Shown: piece by piece, positions 46,406-54,704 of the stretch
Layout: each line of letters starts with the position of its first letter
How positions within the stretch are numbered: the first letter of the stretch is position 1
From: Paraburkholderia terricola
GTDB taxonomy: Bacteria; Pseudomonadota; Gammaproteobacteria; Burkholderiales; Burkholderiaceae
Reading direction: 5' to 3'
Length of the DNA stretch: 64,000 bases
Assembly: GCF_900142195.1 (NCBI RefSeq)
Contig: NZ_FRAB01000016.1
Span: 1-64,000 of the forward strand
Made by a program: the position numbers and the translations under genes
The notes under the pieces: generated by a model
Seen by the model: the letters and a program-made list of their open reading frames with translations, nothing else
What the model was told of the DNA's origin: nothing
The model's database searches: none

Positions 46406-46885
46406 TCAAAGACCAAGATCGGTCAGCCCCGGATGATCATCGGGGCGGCGGCCGAGAGGCCAGTGATAGAGACGGTCCGCTTCGCGGATCGGCAGGTCGT
46501 TAATGCTCGCGTGGCGGCGCGCCATCAGCCCGTGCCCGTCGAACTCCCAGTTCTCGTTGCCGTAGGAGCGAAACCAGTTGTTCGAATCGTCGTGCCATTC
46601 GTAGGCAAAACGCACGGCGATGCGGTTATCAGTGAACGCCCACAATTCCTTGATGAGGCGATAGTCGAGTTCCTTTGCCCATTTGCGGCGCAACAGTCCG
46701 ACGATCTCCGCGCGGCCGTGCGTGAATTCGGCACGGTTGCGCCACACGCTGTCCGGTGTGTAGGCGAGCGACACGCGCTCGGGGTCGCGGGTGTTCCAGC
46801 CGTCTTCAGCGGCGCGCACTTTCTGGATCGCGGTTTCGCGCGTGAACGGCGGCAGCGGCGGGCGGGTGTCGATTGGATCGGCCAT
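46406..46885 (-). CDS. NTF2-like (DUF1348-type) protein
   Basis: A 159-residue single-domain protein with the landmarks of the DUF1348/SnoaL-like NTF2 fold: [17 protein letters not shown] near residue 27, then RNRAEF, FLRRKW-like ([10 protein letters not shown]) and the YGNENWEF strand. The cone-shaped fold usually binds small hydrophobic ligands; no activity is known. It lies 9 bp downstream of a TetR gene and is almost certainly co-transcribed, so the TetR regulator probably controls it. Confidence 0.85.
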   Translation of the reverse strand: MADPIDTRPPLPPFTRETAIQKVRAAEDGWNTRDPERVSLAYTPDSVWRNRAEFTHGRAEIVGLLRRKWAKELDYRLIKELWAFTDNRIAVRFAYEWHDDSNNWFRSYGNENWEFDGHGLMARRHASINDLPIREADRLYHWPLGRRPDDHPGLTDLGL

Positions 46886-46894
46886 GATGGTTCC

Positions 46895-47575
46895 TCAGTC
46901 TGGTTGCGGTTCGCCGTGATGGCGGTGGTTTCCTCGGGACTTGCTTATGGATCGGCGTGACTCGCCGGGACACCCGGCGTCGAGCAGAACCTCGGCGGTA
47001 GCGCGCGCGTCGAGCGCGGCGTCGGCCTCGCCGCTTACCAGCGCGACGGCGATAGCGCCGTCGAGCAGGATCAACCACTGGCGCGACACACGCGCGGCGC
47101 GGCGGGCGTCCATTTGCGACTCCGCAGCGTATGCATCGCATTGAGTTCGCACGAAAGCAAGCAAGCGCTCCTTGTGGTCGCGCGCAACGATCCGGATCGG
47201 ATCGTCGGCGGAAGCGGTTTCACCGGCGGCGTTCAGAAACGCGCAGCCATGAAAGTCCGCTGACGCAAACCACTCGCGCAGCACATCGAACATGCCGAGC
47301 AGGCGTTTTCGCGCACGCTTGCCCTGCCGCTCGGTGCCCGCGATGAACCAGTTCATCCAGCGTTCGTCGCGCCGCTCAAGTGCCGCTGCGATGAGCGCGT
47401 CTTTCGATCCGAAATGCGTGTAAAAGCTCTTGCGCGCGGTGCCGGACTGCTTGACGATCGCATCCACGCCGGTTGCGTGGATGCCGCCGGTGTAGATCAG
47501 CGCTTCGGCAGCGTCCAGCAGACGATCACGCGCACTGCCGGGCGCCACGGGATCAGGATGAGATTCGGTAGGCAT
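46895..47575 (-). CDS. TetR-family transcriptional regulator
   Basis: A 226-residue regulator. The N-terminal helix-turn-helix (about 17-63) includes GVDAIVKQSGTARKSFYTHFGSKDAL-type residues; the rest is a helical ligand domain of the TetR_C type (MFDVLREWF, FHGCAFLNAA). It is followed at 9 bp by the NTF2-like gene and preceded by a palindrome at 47586-47599 that is its likely operator. The YceI-like gene on the other side diverges and may be co-regulated. Confidence 0.9.
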   Translation of the reverse strand: MPTESHPDPVAPGSARDRLLDAAEALIYTGGIHATGVDAIVKQSGTARKSFYTHFGSKDALIAAALERRDERWMNWFIAGTERQGKRARKRLLGMFDVLREWFASADFHGCAFLNAAGETASADDPIRIVARDHKERLLAFVRTQCDAYAAESQMDARRAARVSRQWLILLDGAIAVALVSGEADAALDARATAEVLLDAGCPGESRRSISKSRGNHRHHGEPQPD

Positions 47576-47585
47576 GCCCGAAGGG

Positions 47586-47599
47586 TAGAACGATCATTC
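47586..47599. promoter_or_regulatory. Putative TetR operator
   Basis: AGAACGATCATTCT, a 14-bp palindrome with a single symmetric mismatch pair around a GATC core, 11 bp upstream of the TetR start. GATC-centred palindromes are common for this TetR type. It would act between the TetR and yceI-like promoters. Confidence 0.55.
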
Positions 47600-47689
47600 T
47601 CCTTCGTCAAGTTTTTCCGCGGGTTTTGCGGATCGAGTACGTGAACTGCTATCGTGAGCAGGATCGGTCAACCGGAACGGATTTCATTC

Positions 47690-48340
47690 ATGAGCCTCCT
47701 TATCCTTCGCGCCACGCTCGTGCGCGCGCTGCTGGGCGCAGCGTTGCTGACGGCGATGGCCTGTACTCCCGTGCAAGTGCTCACGCACTCGGTCAGCCAG
47801 AACGAAACGCGCGTGCCGGCCGGGCGCTACGATCTGGACCATGATCATTGCAGCATCACCTTCGACGTCGATCACTTCAAGTACTCGCGCTTTACGATGC
47901 GCTTCGATCGCAAGCAAGGTCAGCTCGACTGGAACGAAGGCGGTTTGGAGAAGAGCACCGCGGCGATAACGATCGACGCCGCGAGCATCGATACGAACGT
48001 GCCGCTGCTCGACAAAATGGTGAAAAGCGCCAGCATGCTCGACGTAGTGCGTTATCCGGAGATCCGTTTTGTCAGCACGCGGTTCGAGCGCACCGGCGAA
48101 TCGCGCGGCACATTGACCGGCGATCTGACGATTCACGGCGTCACGCAGCCGGTCACGCTCGATGTCACTTTCAACGGCTTCGCGCGCGATCCGCTCACGA
48201 AAAAAGACACGCTCGGTTTTTCGGCAGACGGTCGCTTCAGCCGCGCGAAGTTTGGTTTATCGACGTGGTATCCGGCCGTCGGCGACGATATCCACGTGCG
48301 GATTCAGGCCGAGTTCGGAAGAACGCCCGCAGGCGGGTGA
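47690..48340 (+). CDS. YceI-family lipoprotein
   Basis: A 216-residue YceI-like protein with a lipoprotein signal (lipobox TAMAC near residue 25). The YceI lipocalin-like barrel starts at about 45 (AGRYDLDHDHCSITFDVDHF) and ends with LSTWYPAVGDDIHVRI. YceI proteins bind isoprenoid or other amphipathic ligands in the periplasm. The start at 47690 is chosen because the hydrophobic signal then follows directly. Divergent from the TetR/NTF2 pair. Confidence 0.9.
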   Translation: MSLLILRATLVRALLGAALLTAMACTPVQVLTHSVSQNETRVPAGRYDLDHDHCSITFDVDHFKYSRFTMRFDRKQGQLDWNEGGLEKSTAAITIDAASIDTNVPLLDKMVKSASMLDVVRYPEIRFVSTRFERTGESRGTLTGDLTIHGVTQPVTLDVTFNGFARDPLTKKDTLGFSADGRFSRAKFGLSTWYPAVGDDIHVRIQAEFGRTPAGG

Positions 48341-48386
48341 GCGCGGTGCGGGCGTTTGATCGCTAGCCGTTCGTGGCCGTTTCGTT

Positions 48387-49418
48387 CTATGCGGCCGTCC
48401 AGTCGAGAATCACCTTGCCGCTCTCGCCCGAGAGCATCGTGGCGAATGCCTGCTGATAGTCGTCGACCTTGAAATGGTGTGTGAGGATCGGCGACAGATC
48501 GAGACCGCTTTGCAACATCGCCACCATCTTGTACCAGGTCTCGAACATCTCGCGGCCGTAAATGCCCTTGATTTCGAGGCCCTTGAAGATCACCTGGGTC
48601 CAGTCGATCGCGGTCTGCGCGGGCGGAATGCCGAGCAACGCGATCTTGCCGCCGTGGTTCATCGCTTCGAGCATGCTCGTGAACGCGCTCGGTACGCCCG
48701 ACATTTCCAGCCCGACATCGAATCCTTCGGCCATGTGCAGATCGGCCATGACGTCGCGCAACGATTCGCGCGACACATTCACCGCACGTGTCGCGCCCAT
48801 CTTGCGCGCGAGTTCGAGGCGATAGTCGTTGACATCGGTGATCACCACGTTACGCGCGCCCACATGTTTGGCGATCGCCACCGCCATGATGCCGATCGGT
48901 CCGGCGCCGGTAATCAGCACGTCTTCGCCGACCAGATTGAACGACAGCGCCGTATGCGTGGCGTTGCCGAACGGGTCGAAAATCGCGGCGAGGTCGTCGG
49001 AGATTTCCGGCGGAATCTTGAATGCGTTGAACGCCGGTATCACCAGATATTCGGCAAACGCGCCTTCGCGATTCACGCCGACGCCCACCGTATTGCGGCA
49101 CAGATGCCGGCGTCCCGCGCGACAGTTACGGCAGAAGCCGCATGTGATATGTCCTTCTCCCGACACCCGATCGCCGATCGCAAAGCCCCGTACTTCCTGG
49201 CCCATTTCGACGATTTCACCCACGTATTCGTGCCCGACGTGCATCGGCACGGGAATCGTTTTTTCCGCCCAGTCGTCCCATTTCCAGATGTGAATATCGG
49301 TGCCGCAAATCGCCGTGCGCGTGATGCGGATCATCACGTCGTTATGGCCGACTTCGGGTTTCTCGACGTCCGTGAGCGTAAGGCCCGGTGCGCGTTCGAG
49401 TTTCGCCAATGCTTTCAT
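48387..49418 (-). CDS. tdh: L-threonine 3-dehydrogenase
   Basis: A 343-residue zinc-dependent medium-chain dehydrogenase of the usual Tdh length. The catalytic zinc site ([13 protein letters not shown] near residue 38; [10 protein letters not shown] near 63) is visible. Four Cys of the structural zinc lobe follow ([15 protein letters not shown] near 97), then the NAD motif [15 protein letters not shown] near 170. It converts L-threonine to 2-amino-3-oxobutyrate, which Kbl splits to glycine and acetyl-CoA. It lies 13 bp after kbl, so the operon is kbl-tdh. Confidence 0.96.
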   Translation of the reverse strand: MKALAKLERAPGLTLTDVEKPEVGHNDVMIRITRTAICGTDIHIWKWDDWAEKTIPVPMHVGHEYVGEIVEMGQEVRGFAIGDRVSGEGHITCGFCRNCRAGRRHLCRNTVGVGVNREGAFAEYLVIPAFNAFKIPPEISDDLAAIFDPFGNATHTALSFNLVGEDVLITGAGPIGIMAVAIAKHVGARNVVITDVNDYRLELARKMGATRAVNVSRESLRDVMADLHMAEGFDVGLEMSGVPSAFTSMLEAMNHGGKIALLGIPPAQTAIDWTQVIFKGLEIKGIYGREMFETWYKMVAMLQSGLDLSPILTHHFKVDDYQQAFATMLSGESGKVILDWTAA

Positions 49419-49431
49419 ATGCGCCTCTGCT

Positions 49432-50631
49432 TCAGATCACGCCGAGTTGACGGCCGACGCGCGCAAATGCATTCACGGCGCGGTCGATCTGTTCCGACGT
49501 GTGCGCTGCGCTCATCTGCGTGCGGATGCGTGCGCGGCCTTTGGGCACCACCGGGAACGAGAAGCCGATCACGTAGACGCCTTCCTTCAGCAGCGCATCG
49601 GCCATGTTCGACGCGAGTTGCGCGTCGCCGAGCATCACGGGAATGATCGGGTGTTCGCCGGGCACGAGCGTGAAGCCGAGCGCGTTCATCGCGCTACGAA
49701 AATGCGCGCCGTTTTCCCGCACGCGGGCGCGCAGTTGCGCGCCTTCTTCGCTTGCCAGCAGTTCGAGTACTTTCAGCGACGCGGCGGCAATGCTCGGCGT
49801 GAGCGTGTTTGAAAACAGATACGGACGCGAACGCTGCCGCAGCAATTCCACGATCTCCCTGCGCGCCGCGACGTAGCCGCCCGATGCCCCGCCCAGCGCT
49901 TTGCCGAGCGTGCCGGTGAGGATGTCCACGCGCGACAGCACCCCGCAATGTTCCGGCGTGCCGCGCCCGTGTTCGCCGACGAAGCCCACCGCGTGCGAGT
50001 CGTCGACCATCACCAGTGCGCCGTAGCGGCCGGCGAGATCGCAAATCCCGGCGAGGTTGGCGATGATGCCGTCCATCGAGAACACGCCGTCGGTCGCGAT
50101 CAGTTTGAAGCGTGCACCGGCGGCGTCGGCTTCTTTCAGACGGGCTTCGAGATCGGCGAGGTTGTTGTTTTTGTAGCGGAAGCGCTTTGCCTTTGAAAGC
50201 CGTACGCCGTCGATGATGCTCGCGTGATTCAGCTCGTCGCTGATGATCGCGTCGTTGTCGTCGAGCAGCGTTTCGAACAGGCCGCCGTTCGCATCGAAAC
50301 AGCTCGAGTAGAGGATGCAGTCGTCGGTTTGCAGGAACGCGGCGAGCGCGGCTTCGAGTTCCTTGTGCACGGTCTGCGTGCCGCAGATGAAACGCACCGA
50401 GGCCATGCCGAAGCCGTCGTTATCCAGACCCTGTTTCGCGGCTTCGATCAGGCGTGCGTCGTCGGCCAGGCCCAGATAGTTGTTCGCGCAGAAATTCAGC
50501 ACGTCGCGGCCGTTGGCGAGCCGCACGTCCGCCGATTGCGGGCTGGCGATCACGCGCTCGTTCTTGTAGAAGCCGTCGGCGCGGATCTGCTCGAGAGTGC
50601 CACGCAGATGAGCGAGGTAAAGGTCACGCAT
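49432..50631 (-). CDS. kbl: 2-Amino-3-ketobutyrate CoA ligase (glycine C-acetyltransferase)
   Basis: A 399-residue PLP enzyme of the alpha-oxoamine synthase family. It has [12 protein letters not shown] near residue 48, the SCFDANGG loop near 108, [16 protein letters not shown] near 208 and the PLP Lys in [10 protein letters not shown] near 243. It pairs with tdh for threonine degradation. The promoter region faces an XRE-cupin regulator across 146 bp with an inverted repeat. Confidence 0.96.
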   Translation of the reverse strand: MRDLYLAHLRGTLEQIRADGFYKNERVIASPQSADVRLANGRDVLNFCANNYLGLADDARLIEAAKQGLDNDGFGMASVRFICGTQTVHKELEAALAAFLQTDDCILYSSCFDANGGLFETLLDDNDAIISDELNHASIIDGVRLSKAKRFRYKNNNLADLEARLKEADAAGARFKLIATDGVFSMDGIIANLAGICDLAGRYGALVMVDDSHAVGFVGEHGRGTPEHCGVLSRVDILTGTLGKALGGASGGYVAARREIVELLRQRSRPYLFSNTLTPSIAAASLKVLELLASEEGAQLRARVRENGAHFRSAMNALGFTLVPGEHPIIPVMLGDAQLASNMADALLKEGVYVIGFSFPVVPKGRARIRTQMSAAHTSEQIDRAVNAFARVGRQLGVI

Positions 50632-50720
50632 GAACCAGACTCCTGAGAAGTGGAGGCGCCCGCGTCGACGTATCGTGCAGGTTCGGCACGGGGCGGCCTG
50701 TTATAGTCGGCTATCAGTTT

Positions 50721-50758
50721 TACCGGATATTTTCGTTTTTTCGAACTAAAATCCGGTA
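50721..50758. promoter_or_regulatory. Inverted repeat between kbl and its likely regulator
   Basis: TACCGGAT (50721-50728) and ATCCGGTA (50751-50758) are exact inverted copies separated by an AT-rich 22-bp stretch, with AAAA/TTTT continuing the symmetry inward. It lies in the shared promoter region of kbl-tdh and the XRE-cupin gene, and is a probable operator. Confidence 0.6.
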
Positions 50759-50777
50759 TATCGAACAACTCTAAACG

Positions 50778-51416
50778 ATGGGTCAGCAAATGGCAAGTTC
50801 GGGTATCCGCCGTGCCGCGGCCAACGCGGCGCCTACCGCCGGTGCAACGTCCGTCGCGGCGACCGCGGCGCCGCCGCGCGTCGGCGAGCAGATTCAGCGT
50901 CTGCGCGCCGAACGGCGCATGACGCTCGACGATTTGTCGCGCGCGGCCGGTGTGTCCAAATCGATGCTCTCCGAGATCGAACGTGACAAGGCTAATCCAA
51001 CCATCGCGGTTGCGTGGCGTCTGACCAATGCGCTCGGCGTCAGTCTCGATTCCCTGTTCGCGCCACAAAAGGCGCCCGAAGCGATCGCCGTCTCCGGTCC
51101 GCATGACATTCCCACCTTGAGCGGGCACGACGCCAAATATCAGTTACGTGTGTGGGGGCCGATCGAACTGGCCGGCAAGTTCGAGTGGTACGAGCTGACG
51201 CTGCAGGCGGGCGGAGCGCTAGTGTCGAATGCGCACGAGCCTGGCACGCGCGAGCATCTGACCGTGCTGCAAGGATCGATCGAGATCGAGGCCGCGGGCA
51301 CGACGAAGCGGCTCAAGTCAGCGGACACCGCGCGCTATGTCGCGGACGAGCCGCACGCCATCCGCAATGCAGGAAAGGGCGAGGCGAAAGCGCTGCTGGT
51401 GGTGATTCACGGCTGA
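50778..51416 (+). CDS. XRE-family regulator with cupin domain
   Basis: A 212-residue regulator. After an Ala-rich N terminus of about 35 residues comes an HTH_3 domain (about 38-95: MTLDDLSRAAGVSKSMLSEIERDKANPT). A C-terminal cupin_2 domain follows (about 135-210: GTREHLTVLQGSIEIEAAG). Such regulators often control amino-acid metabolism, with the cupin binding the effector. It diverges from kbl-tdh. The start may be 50778 or 50790; the difference is four residues. Confidence 0.88.
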   Translation: MGQQMASSGIRRAAANAAPTAGATSVAATAAPPRVGEQIQRLRAERRMTLDDLSRAAGVSKSMLSEIERDKANPTIAVAWRLTNALGVSLDSLFAPQKAPEAIAVSGPHDIPTLSGHDAKYQLRVWGPIELAGKFEWYELTLQAGGALVSNAHEPGTREHLTVLQGSIEIEAAGTTKRLKSADTARYVADEPHAIRNAGKGEAKALLVVIHG

Positions 51417-51464
51417 CTCGCCGACGCGCGATTGGCGGGCGTCGGTCGGAGGTTGCGTCCGCCA

Positions 51465-51480
51465 CTGTATATTTGTACAG
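51465..51480 (+). promoter_or_regulatory. LexA (SOS) box
   Basis: CTGTATATTTGTACAG has the full CTG-N10-CAG form with a TA-rich core, matching the beta/gamma-proteobacterial LexA consensus CTGTATATATATACAG at 14 of 16 positions. It lies 26 bp before the ATG of the 132-residue gene, the usual place for repression. Confidence 0.8.
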
Positions 51481-51505
51481 TACAGGGTATCGACTGGAGC
51501 CGACA

Positions 51506-51904
51506 ATGAACGACCTGACAACCGACCATGCCGACCACGCTCTGGCCGCGCTGCGCTATCAAACCGCGGCGCGGGATCTCGAACGCATCGTGCGCAATAT
51601 CGCCGCGCGCTACATCGTGCAGCAGGTGCCGCTCACCTGGCGCTTGCTGCATGCAGTCGAAGCCGAGGCGCTGGCGGATCTCGGCTTTGCAAGCCGGCAC
51701 GACGCGCTGATGCTGGGTCTCTTTCAACGGCCATCGGCTCTGCCTTACCCGGAGACGGACGAGGCGGTGGACTTCGGCACATCCACCGCCTTGCCCGCGG
51801 TATTCGCGTTCGCCGTCTCCGCTTATGAAGAAGCAGCGCGTCGCGCAGCGCAACCGCCTGCCAAAGACGCGCCTCTGAAACGCGCGCGGGCTTGGGGCGA
51901 CTGA
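51506..51904 (+). CDS. Unknown protein under a LexA box, upstream of a recombinase-like gene
   Basis: A 132-residue soluble, mostly helical protein. The N-terminal half has a regular heptad-like helix (RYQTAARDLERIVRNIAARY) and QVPLTWRLLHAVEAEAL; the C-terminal tail is basic. TGGAG precedes the ATG at 51506. No family was recognised. The LexA box directly upstream implies induction by DNA damage. The recombinase-like gene starts 55 bp downstream on the same strand and is probably in the same SOS transcript. Confidence 0.75.
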   Translation: MNDLTTDHADHALAALRYQTAARDLERIVRNIAARYIVQQVPLTWRLLHAVEAEALADLGFASRHDALMLGLFQRPSALPYPETDEAVDFGTSTALPAVFAFAVSAYEEAARRAAQPPAKDAPLKRARAWGD

Positions 51905-51959
51905 ATGCTGCGTTTTTGACCGGTTGCCACCTACCCGAGCAACGACGGAAGAGCAGCTC

Positions 51960-53042
51960 ATGTCGCCTCCCCATCTGTCTGATCCGGTTCCGCGCCCCGC
52001 GCCTTCCACCGATCTTTTCGATCAGAAGCGAGAGGACTGGCGTCGTGACCCGCAAATCGCTTTCGACGCGTGGCTCGCCAAACAGCATTTCAGACGCTCT
52101 TCCGCTGAGGTCTATCAGGCTCAATGGGGGCTTTTTCTCGACTGGTTGAGCGTGCGGCAAAAGAATTTGACTAGCGTCGATACGCAGACCATTGCGGACT
52201 TCGTCGCCAGCCTCGACATCCGCAAACCGCAGCGCGTCCGGTATTTGCGGCTGATCGAGCGAGTGCTCGATCACGTGAGCGAAATCGAAACCGCGTCGAC
52301 CAATCCGGCGCGCTTCATTGCTCAGGATGGCGAAGCGGCATGGCGAAATGCCCGGGACAATGAACCCACCGGTTTTCTGAATCATGCCGAACGGGCCGCG
52401 CTCGTCGCGCATCTGTTTTCGCCGTTGCCGGCTTTGTCCGCGACGCAGCGCCGGAGAGCGCGGCGTGACCGCGCATTGATTGCCGTGTTTCTCGGCGGTG
52501 GGCTCAAGACGGGCGAAGCTGCGGCGCTAACGATGAGTTGCGTGAGGGGCGGGTCGCCCTGGGTGACAATCGAGTCGGTGAATCCCATGCTGATGCGGCG
52601 CACTCGCCTCGCGCCGTTTGCGGTGGCCATTCTGGACGCATGGCTCGCCGAGCGGCGTTTATCCGAATTAGCCGGGAACCTGGTTTTTCCAGCGTCGTCG
52701 TGTGGGCGGCCCATGCATAAAGCCACCATGCTGCGCGCGGTCGACGCATTGATCGACGCGGCCGGAATCGCGGAATCGCGGGTGTCACGAGCGAGTCCGC
52801 AGACCCTGCGCAATACTTTTGCCGCGGATCTGTTTGAGAGCGGTGTGGAGGCTGAACTGGTCGGGCAATGGCTGGGCTTTGTACAGGCGGTTTCGGCGAA
52901 CCGCTTGTATCGCGCTTGGGAAATATGGACGGATCAGCAGGATTCGTTAAACGTGAATGAGCCGGATCCTGCATCCTCGCCATTACCGGCACCCAGGCGC
53001 GATGGGCGTTTGACGAGGAAAGCGGCAGCGCGCAAGGCCTGA
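51960..53042 (+). CDS. Tyrosine-recombinase-like protein with altered active site
   Basis: A 360-residue protein with the two-domain layout of XerC/D-type recombinases: a SAM-like core-binding domain (about 35-115) and a catalytic-type domain (about 150-340). Aligned by eye to XerD, the first Arg is replaced by Lys (GLKTGEAAAL) and the HxLR box reads QTLR, so the His is lost. The LGH box reads LGF, while the second Arg and the final Tyr (NRLYRAW) remain. It may be non-catalytic or work differently. It starts at 51960 after GGAAGAG. A basic C-terminal tail of about 30 residues follows. It lies close to the replication origin and probably in an SOS-controlled operon. Confidence 0.8.
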   Translation: MSPPHLSDPVPRPAPSTDLFDQKREDWRRDPQIAFDAWLAKQHFRRSSAEVYQAQWGLFLDWLSVRQKNLTSVDTQTIADFVASLDIRKPQRVRYLRLIERVLDHVSEIETASTNPARFIAQDGEAAWRNARDNEPTGFLNHAERAALVAHLFSPLPALSATQRRRARRDRALIAVFLGGGLKTGEAAALTMSCVRGGSPWVTIESVNPMLMRRTRLAPFAVAILDAWLAERRLSELAGNLVFPASSCGRPMHKATMLRAVDALIDAAGIAESRVSRASPQTLRNTFAADLFESGVEAELVGQWLGFVQAVSANRLYRAWEIWTDQQDSLNVNEPDPASSPLPAPRRDGRLTRKAAARKA

Positions 53043-53059
53043 AAGCCCCACGCTTTGGC

Positions 53060-53079
53060 TCCCGAATCTCCTCACCTTT
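53060..53079 (-). repeat. Iteron-like motif between two origin-proximal genes
   Basis: TCCCGAATCTCCTCACCTTT, in the orientation of the distal copies, lying in the 70-bp gap between the convergent recombinase-like and KfrA-like genes, 1.6 kb from the origin array. Confidence 0.8.
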
Positions 53080-53112
53080 GACGGGTTGTCCGCGATTGCA
53101 TCGAATGAATCG

Positions 53113-54318
53113 TCACGCGGATGCTGCGATGGAATCGTTCGACAGGAATCGGCTAACCGCCTCCAGCCTGGAATCGCCCGGTCCGGACGAGTGATCGCAT
53201 TCCGGACACTGCAATTCAAACTGGCGATCCACTTGCGACAACTCCGGCTCGCCTTCCACACACTTCGGGCATCGCAGGGGCAATCTGACATGGCCGTCCG
53301 CTGCCGTGCCGATTGCCTTCAATTCGTCGTGTGTGAGCCGGCCCGCTTCGACAAGCGAACAAAGCAGGGTTGCAATTGCCGGATCGACGCCTTGCTGGCC
53401 GCGCAGCACGGCGACTTCTTTTGTCAATGCATCCACTTCGTCGGATTGCTCGCGCAATTGGGCATCGAGCCGGTCGCCGCGCGCCTTGGCCGCGGCGAGT
53501 TGTTGAATGAACTCGAACTCCTTGCGGCTCGCGTCACGTACCCCGGACTGATACGTCGCCGCCATGCTTCGCAATGAATCGAGTTCGACCAGCATCGGTT
53601 TCACGCGCCGCTCGGCTTCGGTCACCGCGTCTTTGATCTGTTGCGCATAGTGTTCCGTGCTTTGCCGCAGTTCCATGTGCAATGCGTCGATCCGGTCACG
53701 CAGCGTCGCATTGGTCGCCAATTCATTATCAAGGCGTTGACGAAGCGTCTCGTTTTCCTGATCGAGTCGCCGCACCGTTGCCTGCAAACCTTCCTGGTGG
53801 GCGTTGCCATGCGTCGTCGCGCTGGATAGCTCGGCCTCGAGCGCGCGGACACGTTCCCATGCGGCCTCTGCCCGCATTTCGCTGCGCTGGATCGCTTCCT
53901 CAGACGCATGTTGTCGAATTTCCGCATCTCGCGCACGCTGGTCGGCGGCGGAGAGTTGAGCGCGAATTTCCTCGCGTTCGTCGTTGAGCGTCGCGCGTGC
54001 ATGGACAACAGCTTCTTCGAAGAGCGTGCCTAGCAGTTCACCAGCACGATCTTCCAGCGCTTTCGGGATGGCGCCGGCGCCGACCCTGACACGCGATACG
54101 TTGCGCAGGCGCTCCCAGAAATGGTCGATGTCTTTGGGAATATCGCTTGCGCTGCCGGTCTGGGTCAGATCGCGGACCGCGGCCATCGACGGACGGATGC
54201 CCAGATCGAAGAAGAGTCGCTTGCATGCATGCAGCGAAAGTTCTTGCCGTCGAGCCCCGGTATTTCGCATCACTTCAAGCTCATTGCGGATGGCCTGCTT
54301 TTCCTCGTCCAGATTCAT
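53113..54318 (-). CDS. KfrA-like coiled-coil DNA-binding protein with C-terminal zinc ribbon
   Basis: A 401-residue protein. Residues about 1-110 resemble the KfrA_N plasmid DNA-binding domain (ELSLHACKRLFFDLGIRPSMAAV). About 115-330 is a long coiled coil, and the end carries CPKC and CPEC pairs (about 355-385) as in a zinc ribbon, which plasmid KfrA lacks. KfrA proteins bind their own promoter and support plasmid segregation. The ATG at 54318 follows GGGGG by 5 bases. It faces away from the origin array; the inverted repeat at 54336-54365 is a likely autoregulatory site. Confidence 0.82.
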   Translation of the reverse strand: MNLDEEKQAIRNELEVMRNTGARRQELSLHACKRLFFDLGIRPSMAAVRDLTQTGSASDIPKDIDHFWERLRNVSRVRVGAGAIPKALEDRAGELLGTLFEEAVVHARATLNDEREEIRAQLSAADQRARDAEIRQHASEEAIQRSEMRAEAAWERVRALEAELSSATTHGNAHQEGLQATVRRLDQENETLRQRLDNELATNATLRDRIDALHMELRQSTEHYAQQIKDAVTEAERRVKPMLVELDSLRSMAATYQSGVRDASRKEFEFIQQLAAAKARGDRLDAQLREQSDEVDALTKEVAVLRGQQGVDPAIATLLCSLVEAGRLTHDELKAIGTAADGHVRLPLRCPKCVEGEPELSQVDRQFELQCPECDHSSGPGDSRLEAVSRFLSNDSIAASA

Positions 54319-54335
54319 ATGTGCCCCCGATCTTG

Positions 54336-54365
54336 CGTAAATTGGATGAATCATAACAATTTACG
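54336..54365. promoter_or_regulatory. Inverted repeat upstream of the KfrA-like gene
   Basis: CGTAAATT (54336-54343) and AATTTACG (54358-54365), exact inverted copies with a 14-bp spacer. TACGTA recurs at 54362-54367 and again near 54376-54381. KfrA-type proteins repress their own promoters, so this is a candidate operator. Confidence 0.55.
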
Positions 54366-54704
54366 TAATGCTTGCTACGTATTTAGCGCTAACCAACGCT
54401 GTGAGGCGAATTGCCCGGCTTTTGGGGTGAAGGTGGATTGATAGACTAGGTCTAACGGGATTTTTCCGTGAAACAAAACGAAGAATAGCCGATAAGTCCT
54501 TGTTGTAGAAAAGAATTGATCCGTTTCCAAACGATTGTGCACTGTTTCACGGATCCAGCGCCGGGGTGGTGGCCAGGGTCGATCTGTTTTGTCCATGGAC
54601 ACGCGGGGTAAAGCTAGAGAGTAATAAAAGTAAACACCCTTGAACCCTAGTTAAAGACGTTAACGCCACGGCAAACCCTTGCGGGACGGGCGTTCGCGCC
54701 CGAT

